Shown: piece by piece, positions 34,761 through 47,439 of the stretch
Layout: every line of letters starts with the position of its first letter
Position numbering within the stretch: position 1 is the stretch's first letter
Source of the DNA: Trichoplusia ni
Taxonomy: Eukaryota; Arthropoda; Insecta; Lepidoptera; Noctuidae
Assembly (NCBI RefSeq): GCF_003590095.1
Contig: NC_039489.1
Location: 4,650,001-4,714,000 of the forward strand
Length of the DNA: 64,000 nt
Reading direction: 5' to 3'
Program-made: the position numbers and the translations under genes
The notes under the pieces: generated by a model
Told to the model about the DNA's origin: nothing
Databases searched by the model: none
The model's input: only the letters and a program-made list of their open reading frames with translations

Positions 34761-35237
34761 TTGAGTAAACAATATTAAACTATATCCCTTAAATAAACCT
34801 CGCCAACATTTGTCAATACACAAGTAGGTCCCTTAGAAAAAAATATATTACCGTAAAACGAAATACATCATAAAACTTGTATGAATAGTTGGTGAAATCC
34901 TCTTCTATGAGAGACCAATAAAATATATTTTATATCTGCGCCCAAATAAAAGACTTAAAGTGTATCGGAGATATTTGAGGTTGTTATTATTTATTGGAGT
35001 TTATTGATAGCCATGATTTTATTCTATACATCGATTTTATTTCATGTATTTGCTTTGATAGATCGAATGTTTATATTTTTTAGGTTATATAAAATTATTG
35101 ACCAAAATTATTTTGTTCTATTTTCTTATTTAAATTAAAACAGAAGAGATTTATTTAATAGTAACTTTGGTGAATAAGAAATAAAACTTCGAAACGTTAT
35201 CAACAATGCTTAATCTAGTTGTGCAGATTATTAAAAT

Positions 35238-35263
35238 CTTCTTCTTCTTCTTCTTCTTCTTCT
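35238..35263. repeat. (CTT)n microsatellite
   Basis: Eight or more uninterrupted CTT units. Confidence 0.95.
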
Positions 35264-35324
35264 CATTCTTATGGAGAAAAATCGGCAGCAAATTGCACAA
35301 GTCGGTCTAATAAATAAACTATAA

Positions 35325-35412
35325 AACGTTTACGGTGACAGAAGAATACACAGACAGACAGCTGAACCTGAATAATAATGTTCCATTTTTACCCTTTATT
35401 TACGTAACGCTA
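35325..35412 (+). repeat. Dispersed repeat family P, 3' part
   Basis: 'acacagacagacagctgaac', 'ataatgttccatttttaccc' and 'tttatttacgtaacgc' match the P 3' end. Confidence 0.5.
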
Positions 35413-35799
35413 AAATCACGTGAAAACATTTTCAAAGAACAGTTTTACCTCAAAGCTGTTTAAGAGGTCACAATATAAGGTTTCCAACATTCAAAAACAA
35501 TAGAAAGTGTACTCGTAATAGTATACAATATATGCTTATATGTATCTCGCATTTTTTAAAAGCACTTTTAAAAGCCTGTGGTAGAAAATCGGCTTTTCGA
35601 TTGCACCAAAGGCCCTACTTTAAATCGCTTTACCTCGCCAAATACTGGGTTAAACGTGTCACAAAAAAATAAGTATCATATTTTTTGTTGTTGGTTTGTA
35701 TTTCAAGTATTTAGGCGTTTTTGAAACCGTTGGTTTACGCTTTCTTTGCGATCACCTATAAAACTTACGTCTATAAAAGTCATTGCTCAACCTGAATCT

Positions 35800-35942
35800 T
35801 TATCGTGTTAGTGGCAACAGACATTTATCATCTACGAAAATTCAACTGTCCAACTATATTGGTGCATGAGAAGAAATCTGATGACCGACTGACATCCTTT
35901 TACGAGTCCCATTTTTAACCTTTAAGTCTGGAAACCCTTATA
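35800..35942 (+). repeat. Dispersed repeat family P copy
   Basis: 'tagtggcaacagacatttat', 'ctacgaaaattcaactgtcc', 'gaccgactgaca' and 'tctggaaaccc' run through the P core to its 3' end in order. Confidence 0.65.
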
Positions 35943-38329
35943 ATCACTAACGATGAACAATAAAACTTATTTTTTAAAAGAAAGAACGTTCCTGTATTGT
36001 TTCCGTTCTTCCTGAAATAGCTTATCAAAATCTGTCTAATAAAACGTTGTATTTAAGACTATTATTGTAAAAACCCTCACATAGCCTTATTTCCTATAAA
36101 AGGGTATAGGGAATAAAATTTTACGATACATCGTAGTAGAGGAAATGTAATGTTTCTATTAAATTATACATCGACGTTTGGAGTTATGTTTTCGGGAATA
36201 TTATGGTCTTATTGAATTGCTTGTGGATTAGGATACAAATTTAAATACAGACCTCGACTGAAATATATTAGAAACGTATTCTTGCCTTTTCCTAAACAAT
36301 GGCAAATATAAACTGCTTTAAAATTTAGGAGCTTGCGACGTATCTATTTCGTAAAATTCTAATTCAATCGTGACGTCCCTTGTTAATTGCAATGCAGGTA
36401 AAGTACTGTGACTTATTCACACTTTAAAGTATTTTATTGATTTTGTTTTGTTTTGTAAAGAGACTTACCACTGACAAAGGGGGAAAGAAAATATCATGAG
36501 GAAATCTCTATTCCAAGTATTGTTAAATTGCCAACATGCAGTTAGCTATTTATGTAATGAATGCTCAAAACATCCTTATATTGAAGGAAGCTTGTGCTCA
36601 ACAGACGTCTGGCATTTTTTATACTTAAAGCCTTTTTAAAATCATGCACAGGGATATAGGTCCAAACACAGAGGCCTCATCAAGGACTTTTATCAAAAAA
36701 TATTTTTTATGTCATTTTCACCAAATTCAATAAAAATCTGTCTTTTACAATACGATACAAAATACGTGAATTCAACATCCAATCAAAAACATTAACTGCA
36801 CTAAATTTAAACAAACTTTCCCGAAAACGAAGTAAGTATATCAGCACGCGAGATTTCCATCTACGAAAATTTTCCGAGCTTTTGTTAAACAAATCAAATA
36901 CGGACCACTCAAAATAAATCAAGAGGCTGATGCGAAAATAACTCACTTTACTTTATGTACTTTCTAAAACCAAGGAAAAAAATATAAAACATCCATATGC
37001 CGTTTTGAGCTCATTCCCTAATGTAACACTTGAAAGAATTGCTTATTTAAAAGATAGCACTTTCTTTTAGCGTTTTTAGAGTTGAAAGTTGTTCTATGCA
37101 GATAGTTTTGTAGGTTCGCGCTTTTTCGAGAGTCTTTTGTTTTGTCGTTTTGTGTTTGTTTATTGCTTTTTAATGTTCTCGGAGTCTTTCGGCTTAAAGT
37201 GATATTTTTATGGTTGTGGAAGCAGGACAGTGGATTAACGAGGTAGAGCGGCATCTCTTTTCCACAGAGCTATTATATTACTTTAACACCTGGCGGTAGT
37301 TTGTTGTCTTTATTTATGGCAGTGAGTTTTTTGTAGGTTAGTTACTTGTGTATTTACTTAATTGTTAAGATCCTGAGAGACGAGAGATCAGGTGCAGGAT
37401 CCACATATTTACGTACCCTTAAATGAAAATATTTGAAATGTTGGTGCTTGCCTCGGGGATCAAACTCGAGACCTTTGATTTTTCAGTTCACTTCTGCGGC
37501 CTTACAACTGAAATATTGCTATAAAGAATTCGTGAAGGGTGGGCGAAACCTCTTAAATCTAGCTTCTTTCCACATTTCATCGAAATCCCACTACTTATAT
37601 TATTAGGAGCTTCTACATCTCTCGTTAAATGTACTGCAATTAACAAATCGATGAGTTTCCTCATAAATCAGGTATCACCGCGTGCGACATTTGTTCCGTT
37701 CAGACCATTTGGCATGTTGCAAGTTGTATCGATTGCTGTTAGCTAATTAGTGTTCCGGACTTTATCGATGTGGCTTATTTGCAGTTGGACCCTAATATAC
37801 GGGTCTGTTTGGACTATTAACGGACGCATTTTCGAAGCTATTGTTGCATCTGTGGTAGTATTGAGTTTATGGACTGATATTTGTAGAGGTTAGAATTAGT
37901 GAAACGATTTCGATTCTAACAACATTGTTTTGAGAATTTAGCCAAATTAAAGAAACCTTCACATGTTGTTTTTCCTGAAAAATATTATTTTCAGGACTGA
38001 AAAGATTGTAGTGATTCCTTTATTGAAATAGAAATATGAATTTCGGTAACGTAACGAAGTAAATTTGTTGTTTTTTTTCTTCTTTATTAAAATAATTCCA
38101 AGAAACATATTGGACTAAAAAATAACATCAAGGAATACCAAATTAGGATACAACCAAGTGTTCCGCTCAATTTCGTACAAAAGCGTTGGGGTTATCATTT
38201 TAAAGGAAAAATTTTCGTCTAAAAATGGAAATTTCACCGCAATTTTCCCTTACGTTGTAGCAGTGTTGTCCAAAATTGTATTTGGCAGCAAAAATGCAGC
38301 GGGCGCTTGGACGAATAGTAAATGCAGTC

Positions 38330-38460
38330 CCGGGAATCAGGGATGCCGGGATTCCGGGGTATAAATCCCGGGATCCGTCGCGACCGTCGACGGAGGAGTG
38401 ACGTGACTAGAATGAACGTGAAACTTAAGCGGCGTGATTAAGTTAACACGTTCCTCGTGG
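38330..38460. promoter_or_regulatory. CpG-rich patch with TATAAA
   Basis: A dense CpG segment in AT-rich flanks: 'gggatgccgggattccgggg', TATAAA at 38360-38365, then 'tcccgggatccgtcgcgacc' and a CRE-like TGACGTGA near 38399. A TATA box in this setting could mark a plus-strand promoter, but there is no clear initiator and no gene downstream. The overlapping 68-residue frame is unassigned. Confidence 0.25.
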
Positions 38461-38691
38461 CGTAATATCCTGGTTTTTGTGGATGAGTGTGTAACCTTCT
38501 TGCTTAAGACATCTTTATAAAGCGGTGATAATATACAATCTACAGTCTACACTATTTTGCGATTACTTAACTTCGTGAATTTTAATAAAACCTCATTTTA
38601 AAAAATCGTGTCTATGCTTTGCTAAAAAATGATTTATCACAAAGAAGAATTATAAACTTTTAGAAATAGAAAATCAATCCATGAAGTCAGG

Positions 38692-38815
38692 CTATCGAGG
38701 CCCACTGCCGGACATAGGCCTTGTGCTATGACACCCAGTCCTACACCTGCTGAATCCAGTGCGAGCCAGCTACCTTGTTAAGTCATCAAACCATCCACGT
38801 CCTACATTGCTTTTG
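38692..38815 (-). repeat. Family L 3' end fragment
   Basis: 'cccactgccggacataggcc' is the family L motif. It is followed by 'gctgaatccagtgcgagcca' as in longer antisense copies of lepidopteran non-LTR elements. Confidence 0.55.
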
Positions 38816-38819
38816 ACGT

Positions 38820-41175
38820 ATTCCCACCAAATTACCTTTACAATCACACCCATAACTCAAACAACCAAGCCACGTCACACTGTTGTCACAACACAAACAT
38901 CTGACTACAAAAAAATAACACCATGACGAAACAAAGAAGCCCCTTTTGTTTTACTTTTAATAAGATGTTGTGATATTTAACAAAAGGCGCGAGTAGAAAC
39001 TCGACGCGTAAATCTCTTTAGAACTGAAAGATAGCAGAAACTTTGAAACTATGGACATTTGCATTGTTAGGGTAGAGTCTCAGTTGTAGCTAGTATTGTC
39101 AGGATTTTTGCGATTTTTTTTAGTTGAAGGTGATTTACTTGTAATTTGTAAGTGTTGTTTAAGTTTTAGAGTATTGTCAAAAATATTTTGGTGTTATTAA
39201 ATTAGACTAGTATATTCTTTATTGGACACCATTGAATAACAGCAGCTGTGATTCTTAAAACAAACAGTGTTAGGGTACTAGTGTTATCAGTCAAAGGGAA
39301 TGCAATTTTTTGGAAGAGGTCAAGTTTTTTGGTTTCAGGAGAAATTTGAACCTTTTGATGACAATACTGTGTTAGTCTCAATAAATAAGTTTTTTAAGTA
39401 ATGTACTTTTTTGTTTTTATTTCTATGGTACATCGATTACTAACATTTTCCATTTATCTTGTAATTGCTAGCTGAGCCAGAAAACGTTTAGCCATGGTGT
39501 AGAAAAAACATAACATACAAAAAAAAATCACTCAGAGTTATGTAAAGTAGATAAATAGATCATCTACTTTGAAATTGGTAAAGCCGTTACTAAATTTGAC
39601 ATGTAACTTTTTAATACAAGAATTCAATAAAAGGTTTCCTTGATGGAAAACTCGCAATTATTTCCTATCATTGCAACTCCTGCTATCCATAATTCACAAT
39701 GAAAACCAACAATAAAATCAATCTAAAATCCGGACCACCTCAACAACTTCAGTCACGTCATAAACCAAATCTTATCCCGACCCCCGCTGTCACTACAACC
39801 ACGCCCTACTATTTGATGCCCTCACGCGTCTTGAATAAAGTCTCAGCTTTAGCGACATGAGTGTATACACTATCTTATACTTGTGAGACATGCTGAAGCA
39901 ACTTATTTCTCAGATATTTTCGTAATCTGTAGCATAAATCAATTGTTTTTTGTTGTTCTAGTATATTATGGGTTGTACGTAGAGAGTAGATATAGTAGGT
40001 GCAGAATTATGCTTTGATAATGTCGTCGTTATGTTAAAAGCGTAAGGATAATTTTACTTATTCATTGTTTCTAAAGTTGTGTGCCCTGCAGTTGTACGAG
40101 TAGGAATATTATTTAAAAGTTAATTTTATAATCATCAGAGTAGAGCCAAGAATAAAAGAAATAAAAATTAAATAATACTTCTGAATCACTTCGACGCGAA
40201 CTCATATTATTATTGAATTTCTAATCTTGATCAACAAGGCAAAAGAAAAGCTATCCTTAAAAGGTAAATGGTCTTCCACAAGCAGATAGAAGGACGGACG
40301 GCGGAGCCTTAGCAAGAGAGTTCTATGTTTATCTTTGGGCACGAAATTATAAAATAAACATCATATTTAATACGTTAAATGAAAATACTCGAATAAACCT
40401 AAGTCCTTTCTGAATAAAACGTTCGACAGCAAAAATCATATTTATAAACTTTCTTAAACCTCTATTCAAAAAACTACAAAGAGTAAATAAAAACACAATC
40501 CGAAAAGAAATCGAAATACCCAAAAGAATTTAGCCGTAAGTAAAACTCGGAGATTACCGAAAATATTGCACAAACAAACTCCTTTATATTAGAAAAAAAT
40601 ATTATCAAATATTTGTATCGAATGGGTGACATCGGCTAAAGGAGCGTTCGAAAGATATCTTAAATGATCATAAACTCTCTGAAAAAATCCCTTTAGGATA
40701 GGAAAAACTCACTTACACAACTTGAGCGACCATTTGAAACTTTTTGCCAATCGAAATTGGACCCTATTTCATTCCTCATAAAGTTGACACAGTTTTTAAG
40801 GAAGACATAAAATTATATGTTTTGAGATATAATCTTGAATTGATAGCGTAGTTTTATATCGTAACATATATTTTTGTCAAGGTTCAACAATAGATGTTCT
40901 CATTACGTTAAGTAAAGACGATTTTGGAAATAGTATTTTTATCGGTTTGAAAAACGAAAATAGCATTAAGACATGCTATTTGGTCGTGCAATTACTTGTA
41001 TATATCCTTAATGCTCTCGTGGGTAAAATAAAAAACTTAAATATTAATGGATAGAGTGTAGTAAATATTTCAAAGTATTTATTTTAAGTGATGCCTTCTT
41101 AATATATCAATTTACGAGAATATAAAAACAAATTGAGTCATTTCCTTTCGGATGGAAAATCAACAAATGACTCCT
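38820..41175. other. No gene recognised; one P fragment
   Basis: A P copy lies at 40281-40352. The rest is AT-rich and unstructured. Confidence 0.5.
40281..40352 (+). repeat. Dispersed repeat family P, 3' part
   Basis: 'aggacggacggcggagcctt', 'agcaagagagttctatg' and 'tgggcacga' match the P 3' region. Confidence 0.5.
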
Positions 41176-41221
41176 CCGCTATAAGCAGTGAAAGAGAGTG
41201 TCAGACTCGCTGCCATTGTTA

Positions 41222-41264
41222 AAGCGAGACAAGGCATTTTAAACCGAGTAGCGTTGTCTCGCTT
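41222..41264. repeat. Perfect 11-bp stem hairpin
   Basis: AAGCGAGACAA (41222-41232) and TTGTCTCGCTT (41254-41264) pair exactly around a 21-nt loop. The GCGAGAC/GTCTCGC core is also found in family H, which may be related. Confidence 0.6.
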
Positions 41265-41804
41265 ACACGATGACAACATTTCGCCTAGAATACTGAAGTG
41301 TCTGATTGCAGTTGATAATGGGAGATGCCTCTCTATACCGAGAAATACACTATCAGGCTTCAACAACTACTAGAGCACTACTGGAAGACATACAATTAGA
41401 TATCTTGATAGATTTTTTAGTGCTCGTGGTAAGCAATAATGATCCATCATTAAGCAATTTGAAGCTACCCAGAATCTGTAAAATGTCAAATTGGTTTCCA
41501 ATCGGTAAATGGAATTGTTAAGCCTTTACCCTGAAGTATTACTGTTTATGAGTAAACATTCAATTGGGCTAGGAATTGTGATTGCTTTCTATCAAAACAT
41601 TAGCAATAATGTCTTCATTTTCAGAGAAATTCTGTTTTATCCATCCGGGGATATTCGAAATATATTTTGTAGATGGAATAGAATATGTCCATAATTCTGT
41701 GTTAAAGTTTCACATACGATTAAAAATAAGTAAGCCCAATAAGACGCTGGTTAATAAAAAATTTTGCTTAAACTTTGCATGATTCTTGACTGTGCTATAG
41801 CTGT

Positions 41805-41915
41805 GCTGAGTGGCAAAGATCTCAAGGCCAAACCCACTGCGCGATGTGTCGCGGACACGATCCCCGCTTAGTGCAAGCATTTTGTCTTCGACATGTGACT
41901 TGACTTGAAATTTCG
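41805..41915 (+). mobile_element. SINE family B, 5' part
   Basis: 'gtgctgagtggcaaagatct', 'accaaacccactgcgcga'-like sequence, 'cacgatccccgcttagtgca' and 'gacatgtgacttgacttg' give head and early body. The 3' end is lost. Confidence 0.6.
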
Positions 41916-41927
41916 ACTTACAAGCTA

Positions 41928-41995
41928 GAACGGTTTATCAGATACAGTCTGGTGACCTTCAGACGGACAGATCCTTGGTATAAAAATAATAAAAA
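41928..41995 (+). repeat. Dispersed repeat family P fragment
   Basis: 'cagatacagtctggtgacct' and 'tcagacggacagatcc' match the P core. Confidence 0.5.
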
Positions 41996-42317
41996 AGTAT
42001 CAAAAATACTAAGTCCGTTCCTCCGGGCCATCATTATTATCATTATCACCTGTACTTACTCTAAATTCTAAGGCCTACCAATTAATACTAAATGCTAATT
42101 TACAGCAATCTAATCTCGCCCCTAAATTACAAACGTTCAGCTGTTTCTCCGAGCCTGTACATTATCGCTCGCTGGTAATCTATCGTATCGGGCGAATACA
42201 CCGCATGCAGTACAGCTACTGATGGACTACTGCGACTCTATTGATGATATTCTAGTAAGTTTGTATTGTCATCATGTTGAAACGGACTACGATAGCCTAA
42301 TGATGTAATATTGTTGC

Positions 42318-42409
42318 TGATTTCCATTCATCGTCAGTTAAATAATACTATTTTGTACCTTTTTGATTTCCATTCATCGTCAGTTAAATAATACTATTTT
42401 GTACCTTTT
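42318..42409. repeat. Perfect tandem duplication, 46-bp unit
   Basis: 42318-42363 and 42364-42409 are identical, each starting 'tgatttccattcatcgtcag' and ending 'ttgtacctttt'. Confidence 0.97.
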
Positions 42410-42462
42410 TGTACGATTGTCAGATCGAAAGGATGCTAGTTACTATAAACGTAACGTTATCA

Positions 42463-42665
42463 CTAGCTGTTGCTGAGGCTTTGCTGTATGCTCATCCATC
42501 AGTCTAGACTGTATTGCATAGACATTTTAAATTTTCATTAATAATTTCTATCTGTTGCCGCCATAATAGCAAACAGTAACCGTATTTTTTGGCTGAACAA
42601 GATTTCCTAAATTGTTTTCTTAAGCCAGTATTTACGGAACCCTCAGCAATTCGAATTGATCTCGC
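42463..42665 (-). repeat. Helitron-like tip joined to a family P copy
   Basis: CTAG at 42463-42466 with 'ctgttgctgaggctttgct' resembles the minus-strand Helitron 3' tip. From about 42490 'catcagtctagactgtattg', 'ttctatctgttgccgccata' and 'tacggaaccctcag' follow family P in reverse complement. Confidence 0.45.
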
Positions 42666-42669
42666 AATT

Positions 42670-45010
42670 GACCATTTCTTGATACTTTGGTGGAAGGGTA
42701 TTTAAAAAAAACCACTCAAATAGAATATCTTTATCAAAAATCCATCTACAAATTCCATCCAAACAAAACACATAAAAATCAACAGTACCACCTAAGCAAT
42801 AAGATTCAATTCCAATCTACATTCATCTGACACGTGGTCAACCATGAATTCCAGCATGATCCCATCACCTCAAACAATTACGTCAGACTACAACCGCTCG
42901 CCGACCGCACGGGAATCGCACTTGCAACGCCACAAGGCTTTGTGGGAGCCACTGAATTTGGTACATAATACGGACACTGTGGGTCGCCGCAACGCGTTGA
43001 GGGTTTCATGACAAGTGATTTAGGTATTTCTGGAATATTTGCTAATGCATCTGGCATTTCAAGAATTCAAGTGATTATTATTATTTAAATTCGTTTATAA
43101 GAATAATATGGGTTTGAATTTGAAGCTCGCGAAGTAATTTGAAAATTATTTGAGAGCAGTCACTTTCCCGTTCTCAAAGATTTAATTGATGGACTCCTTT
43201 AGAACTAGCTAAGAGGTCTTTTTTATTAGTAGAATTTTATTAAAATGGAAGCATCTTTAACACCTCCTAAAATGGAACGTCGAATCTGAACCACATTTTT
43301 TTTGCAACAACCAAATTTTCCCGATCCCAAGCCGATCCCATGTTCCACTGCAAGATACGAAAAAAGTATCTTCAATAAGATACCCCTGTCCTTATGAATA
43401 AATAGACCAGAATAAAACCTCTTCATTTACTATCAATTACGGAGTCCCAGTAACATACATCGCCGGCTATTTCTAAGAAGCCTTCAACGGAACCTGCATA
43501 ATTTCCCATTATTACGGCGCGTTACATCGATCGAGTTCGGGCAACCAGATTAAATATAGCTCGCTGATTTTGTAATCAGAAGATGGCTAATGTTTAGTGC
43601 TATTTTGGGTGGAAAAGTTGCTGAAGTTTTCGTTGAATAGTGTGGTTGGATATAAGTAAATAGCTCATTATTTTTTTTTCTGATTTTGCCATAGGCGATG
43701 GAGAAATCCGACCGAAGATGCATGCACACACGATTTACATAAAAGGAAAGGAATAGGATGCACGCAAAGAGCAAGAGTCAGGGAAACCACCAGTGGATGG
43801 TTTTTGTATATTCAAAGCTGTTGATTATGAGGCTGATAATTGGTTTTTAATATTCCTTAGGTTTTTGGCTTCCATTTATTCTGTAAGGTTTATTTTTTGT
43901 GCAAAGATTAGTTCAAAGGTAGCTTTCAATATTTTGCCTCAATTATGCCTCAAATATATCATATACTTTATACTTAAAAAATAGGCTGTAGCTAGATTAT
44001 AGCTACATGTATCATCTAACACAAGAGCTACTAAAATTCCGAAAAAAAAACAAAGTCTAATCCGTCGTTGTCTTTCAAAATTGCGATCGTCGTCGCCATT
44101 GGCTTTTGCTCATTAAGTTTAAGCTACCCCGATACAAAATGAAAACGGGAAAATTTTCGCACTGAAAACAACACTATCTCCTTAAACAAAAATACAAAAT
44201 AACCATACAAGCCATACATTTAAAATTCAAAATCGAATCCCTATAAACATAAGGATTCCGTTTTGAATAATATAACCGTTTCTGTATGTTACGTGTTCAA
44301 ATGAACGCCAATAGTTTTATCGAAGGAGATTGGATTCGTGTGCTTTACGTAGATTGGTTTGTATCACGGTTTTATCTGCCGGTTTGTAGAATTGTGGGCG
44401 ACCTGATCGTTTTCTGTGAAACTTTTTGGTATATCTTCACAAAAATGGAACTTGGAAGATAAAATAAAATCAACGAGAATAAGTAGTAGTTGGCAATATA
44501 TACTGCCAAAAAATATTAGACACGTATTTTTTTTTTATTATTGGATTAAGACAAAAATAGCCTATTTAAATATCAAAAGTTAGTTTTGGAAAATTGTAGT
44601 TGAAAGCGTTACTGCAACTTGAAAATGTTTTCTTCTGGGCAGCAGCCATTTTAATTGACTAAATGACCAAGAAATAAGTTGAAAAAGGTTTGGCTATAAG
44701 GAAGTTGAAAAAAAAAACACAAAATATACTATATTATATATACTATATTATGTGCTTTAAAAAAATATATATTCAAGCTTAAAAACTTCTAATATTAAAC
44801 AAAAAAGATACAGATATAAAAAATTCAAATCCCCTACTAAAATGTTATCCCGTTTAAAATATAACATTTAAATAACAGCAAACATTTCTATACTCATAAT
44901 TAATAAACAGTACAATTTGAAAGCTATTTATAATTCATACACATCCATATTTCATGAAGTATTACAGTATGGGGCTCTACCACTACCTTATAAGTACGAA
45001 CTGACTAACT
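42670..45010. other. No gene recognised
   Basis: GC-richer spots at 42890-43010 ('gctcgccgaccgcacgggaa') and 43490-43530 have no open frame or partner. Near 44725 a 14-bp unit ('actatattatatat') is repeated. The rest is AT-rich. Confidence 0.45.
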
Positions 45011-45013
45011 GTC

Positions 45014-45245
45014 ATGTATCTGACTGGCCGTGGCCTAGTGGTTAGTAATCCTGACTGCTATTCTAGAGGTCGTGAGTTCGATTCCCATATGGGACATTTT
45101 TTAGTGTTGAGCAAGATCATTAATTTGTTTTCTATCTTTATAAAATTTATGTATTTGCATTTAGAAATATATAAGTATGTTTATCAGTTGCCCAGTACTC
45201 ATAATAAAAGTTTGCTCAGTTTGAGACTAGATGGCGTCGTGTGAA
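45014..45245 (+). mobile_element. tRNA-headed SINE, family C
   Basis: Head 'ggccgtggcctagtggttag' (A box TGGCCTAGTGG) and 'gaggtcgtgagttcgattcc' (B box). The body contains 'atcagttgcccagtactca' and the 3' end is 'gactagatggcgtcgtgtga'. The A-to-B spacing fits a tRNA-derived promoter. A second head-only copy lies at 30150-30217. Confidence 0.8.
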
Positions 45246-45390
45246 AGTTCATCATCATCATCCACAGCCTTGGTCCTACCCCTCTTTGGCATAGGTCTCC
45301 CCGTTCTCGTGCCAATTTCTACGTGAAATTTAATTGCAGTTATAGAAAAGAGACGAAGCTATACGCTGTGTCACTATCTGGCTTCCTCAG
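45246..45390. repeat. Family L and family H fragments
   Basis: 'catcatcatcatccacagcc' and 'ctctttggcataggtctccc' (45250-45305) are a family L antisense end. 'gaaaagagacgaagctatac' and 'actatctggcttcc' (45344-45387) fit a diverged family H copy. Confidence 0.4.
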
Positions 45391-45678
45391 CTGCTTTAAA
45401 AGTTTGTGGTAGGCCTCCAATACTGAAAGCCACTGCAGTGTTTATTTTGAAAACGGTCGAATGCTGAATAAATTTTGACAAAGCTCTCAATGATTTATCG
45501 TATCGTGTTTATAAATATTTACTTTCAATGTTTGGTTGGCATTTATTGGCATTGATATGAAGAGACAAAGGGGTTGGACTTAATTTGATTTCATAATAGT
45601 GTGTATGGAGCTGTAATTGTTCAAAAGAGAGTGTGTTGTTTGTTTTTTAATTCACGAGTAATTGACTTGCAATATATA

Positions 45679-45956
45679 TCTATACTTCTATACTTACCAA
45701 TATATAAAGCTGAAGAGTTTGTTTGTTTGATTGTTTGTTTGTTTGAACGCGCTATTCTCAGAAACTACTGGTCCGAATTGAAAAATTCTCTTTGTGTTGA
45801 ATAGACCATTCATCGAGGAAGGCTTTAGGCTATAAACCATCACGCTGCGACTAATAGGAGCGAAGATACAATGAAAAATGTGAAAAAAAACAGGGCAGGT
45901 ATAAATCATAACTTATATATTCTACCCACGGGGACGAAGTCGCGGGAAACAGCTAG
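45679..45956 (+). mobile_element. Non-autonomous Helitron, family 1, complete
   Basis: A|TCTATACTTC... at the left (an alternative TC lies 8 bp inside) and 'ggggacgaagtcgcgggaaa' then 'cagCTAG|T' at the right. The body carries the GTTTGTTT run, 'gaacgcgctattctcagaaa', 'ctactggtccgaattg' and 'cagggcaggtataaatcata'. It is the longest simple copy of the family here (about 278 bp). Confidence 0.9.
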
Positions 45957-46394
45957 TTTTTTTTATAATTATTGAAGCTTTAAAGATAATTCCTTGTTTG
46001 GTAGGCCTAAAGTAAATGTTATTTTAATTGTAAAATATACAGACAGTGTCATGCTGGGATATTTCTTGCGGCACTTCTCTCAATCTTCTTAATAGGGTGG
46101 TGTAGTTTCTAACAGCGACGTTGAAAAGGAACTACATGATTTAGGATGTATCGTTGAATGTCCTTTATAGCTTTTTCCGATAATTTTTCGATTTGTGTTA
46201 TCCACATGAAACCATTAATTGCCTTAAACATACTGTTATATTAATTTAAGTCAGGTCAAACGCTTGTTAACGAAGTAATAGGAAAAAATCTTTAAAATCA
46301 GCTATCAGGTTTGGAAGGTGTTTGTTTTTGATACTAATAGCTGAAAAAAATATTCTTGAATAAAAAATACTCTTTTTTAGCAGATACTTACTGA

Positions 46395-46790
46395 CTGATA
46401 GTAAGAATCTGCTGATCTGAGGGCACGGCAGTGCCCCTGCCAAGTCTCGAGCAAAACGGGCACGGCCGTACCATCTTTTCTCGAAGCGATTCGCGGCTGT
46501 TTCGCCCCCCCTGTATCTTCGACGTGGACAAAGCTAGGAGTTTAGCTTTTCGGGGAATAATAGTAGGCATTAGAACAAGCTTAAGTTCGAAATTACATGC
46601 CAATTGAATTAATGGTTTAGGAGTTACGGTCGATCAAAGTTACACCATTTTGTCACTCACTGACTCACTGACTCACTGACAGATCATCAAAAATCTAAGG
46701 TACTTCTAGCAGACTTAGAAACTTCAAATTTTGCACCAAGATAGGTCCTTAGCCACATATAAAGGAAAAATTATAAAAACATTAAAAAAT
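46395..46790. repeat. Dispersed repeat with octamer tandem array
   Basis: Starts with a hairpin GGGCAC/GTGCCC (46421-46436) inside 'gatctgagggcacggcagtg', continues 'gggcacggccgtaccatctt', and holds about three tandem ACTCACTG units at 46653-46680. It then reads 'aggtacttctagcagactta'. I recall this arrangement from other lepidopteran sequence. Only one copy is in this window. The minus-strand 71-residue frame over it is not a gene. Confidence 0.5.
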
Positions 46791-47439
46791 AATATGCCAT
46801 AGAAAACAATTTTATATTTGCGGTTTGGCAAGAACATTATGTATGGATTTTGACTGCATTGTTAACTTTGTTCGTTGTTTAAGTACCTATTCAATTGGAT
46901 GAATACATACATAGAATAGAAAAGAATAATATAAATGTAATACACAGACTATCATTAATACAAATTAATACATAAAATTCATAATTCATTAAATTAATAA
47001 AGCTAAAACTCCATTGTATTGCGATAAATATTGTATGCGCGCTCGATAGATGGCGTTGTACGTGTCTGAATCGCGCTATGGTTTCGTTACAAAGCGCAGT
47101 CTAAGTAGTACTTCAGAATAATTCGATAATTTTCATTTGATAGCGCCACCTCTCTATGAAAAACCATTTCGAAACTAAAAAATATTGTAGTGATAATTGA
47201 TATTCGGAGAACTTTACGTGTTATTTAGTTTAGTTTAGCTATAGTTTGTAAGTTAGTAGATATATATATGCATATATATATAAGTTTAAGCTTGTTTACA
47301 TTAGAAGTAACGAAGTCTCAGAGAAGAAACAAAAGAGATAGAGATAGAGAATGGGTTCTAAGCAAAGCAGTAGCTGAAGTCCTAGAAATTATGACACCTA
47401 AAAAAAAAGAAAGAAATACACTTACAAAAAATAAATGAG

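Larger units (their letters stand above)
34765..38325. other. No gene recognised; several P copies
   Basis: Apart from P copies at 35325-35412 and 35800-35942 and a (CTT)n run, I see AT-rich DNA. A tail-like block at 36470-36540 ('gaaaatatcatgaggaaatc') resembles SINE 3' sequence. Minus-strand frames of 78-79 residues at 36707-37254 show no family signature. Confidence 0.5.

Noticed and set aside
45024..45095. tRNA gene
   Set aside because: It is the head of SINE family C; there is no acceptor-stem pairing and a SINE body follows.
45721..45750. CRISPR-like regular repeats (GTTTGTTT runs)
   Set aside because: A simple-sequence run inside Helitron family 1, with no spacers; the genome is eukaryotic.
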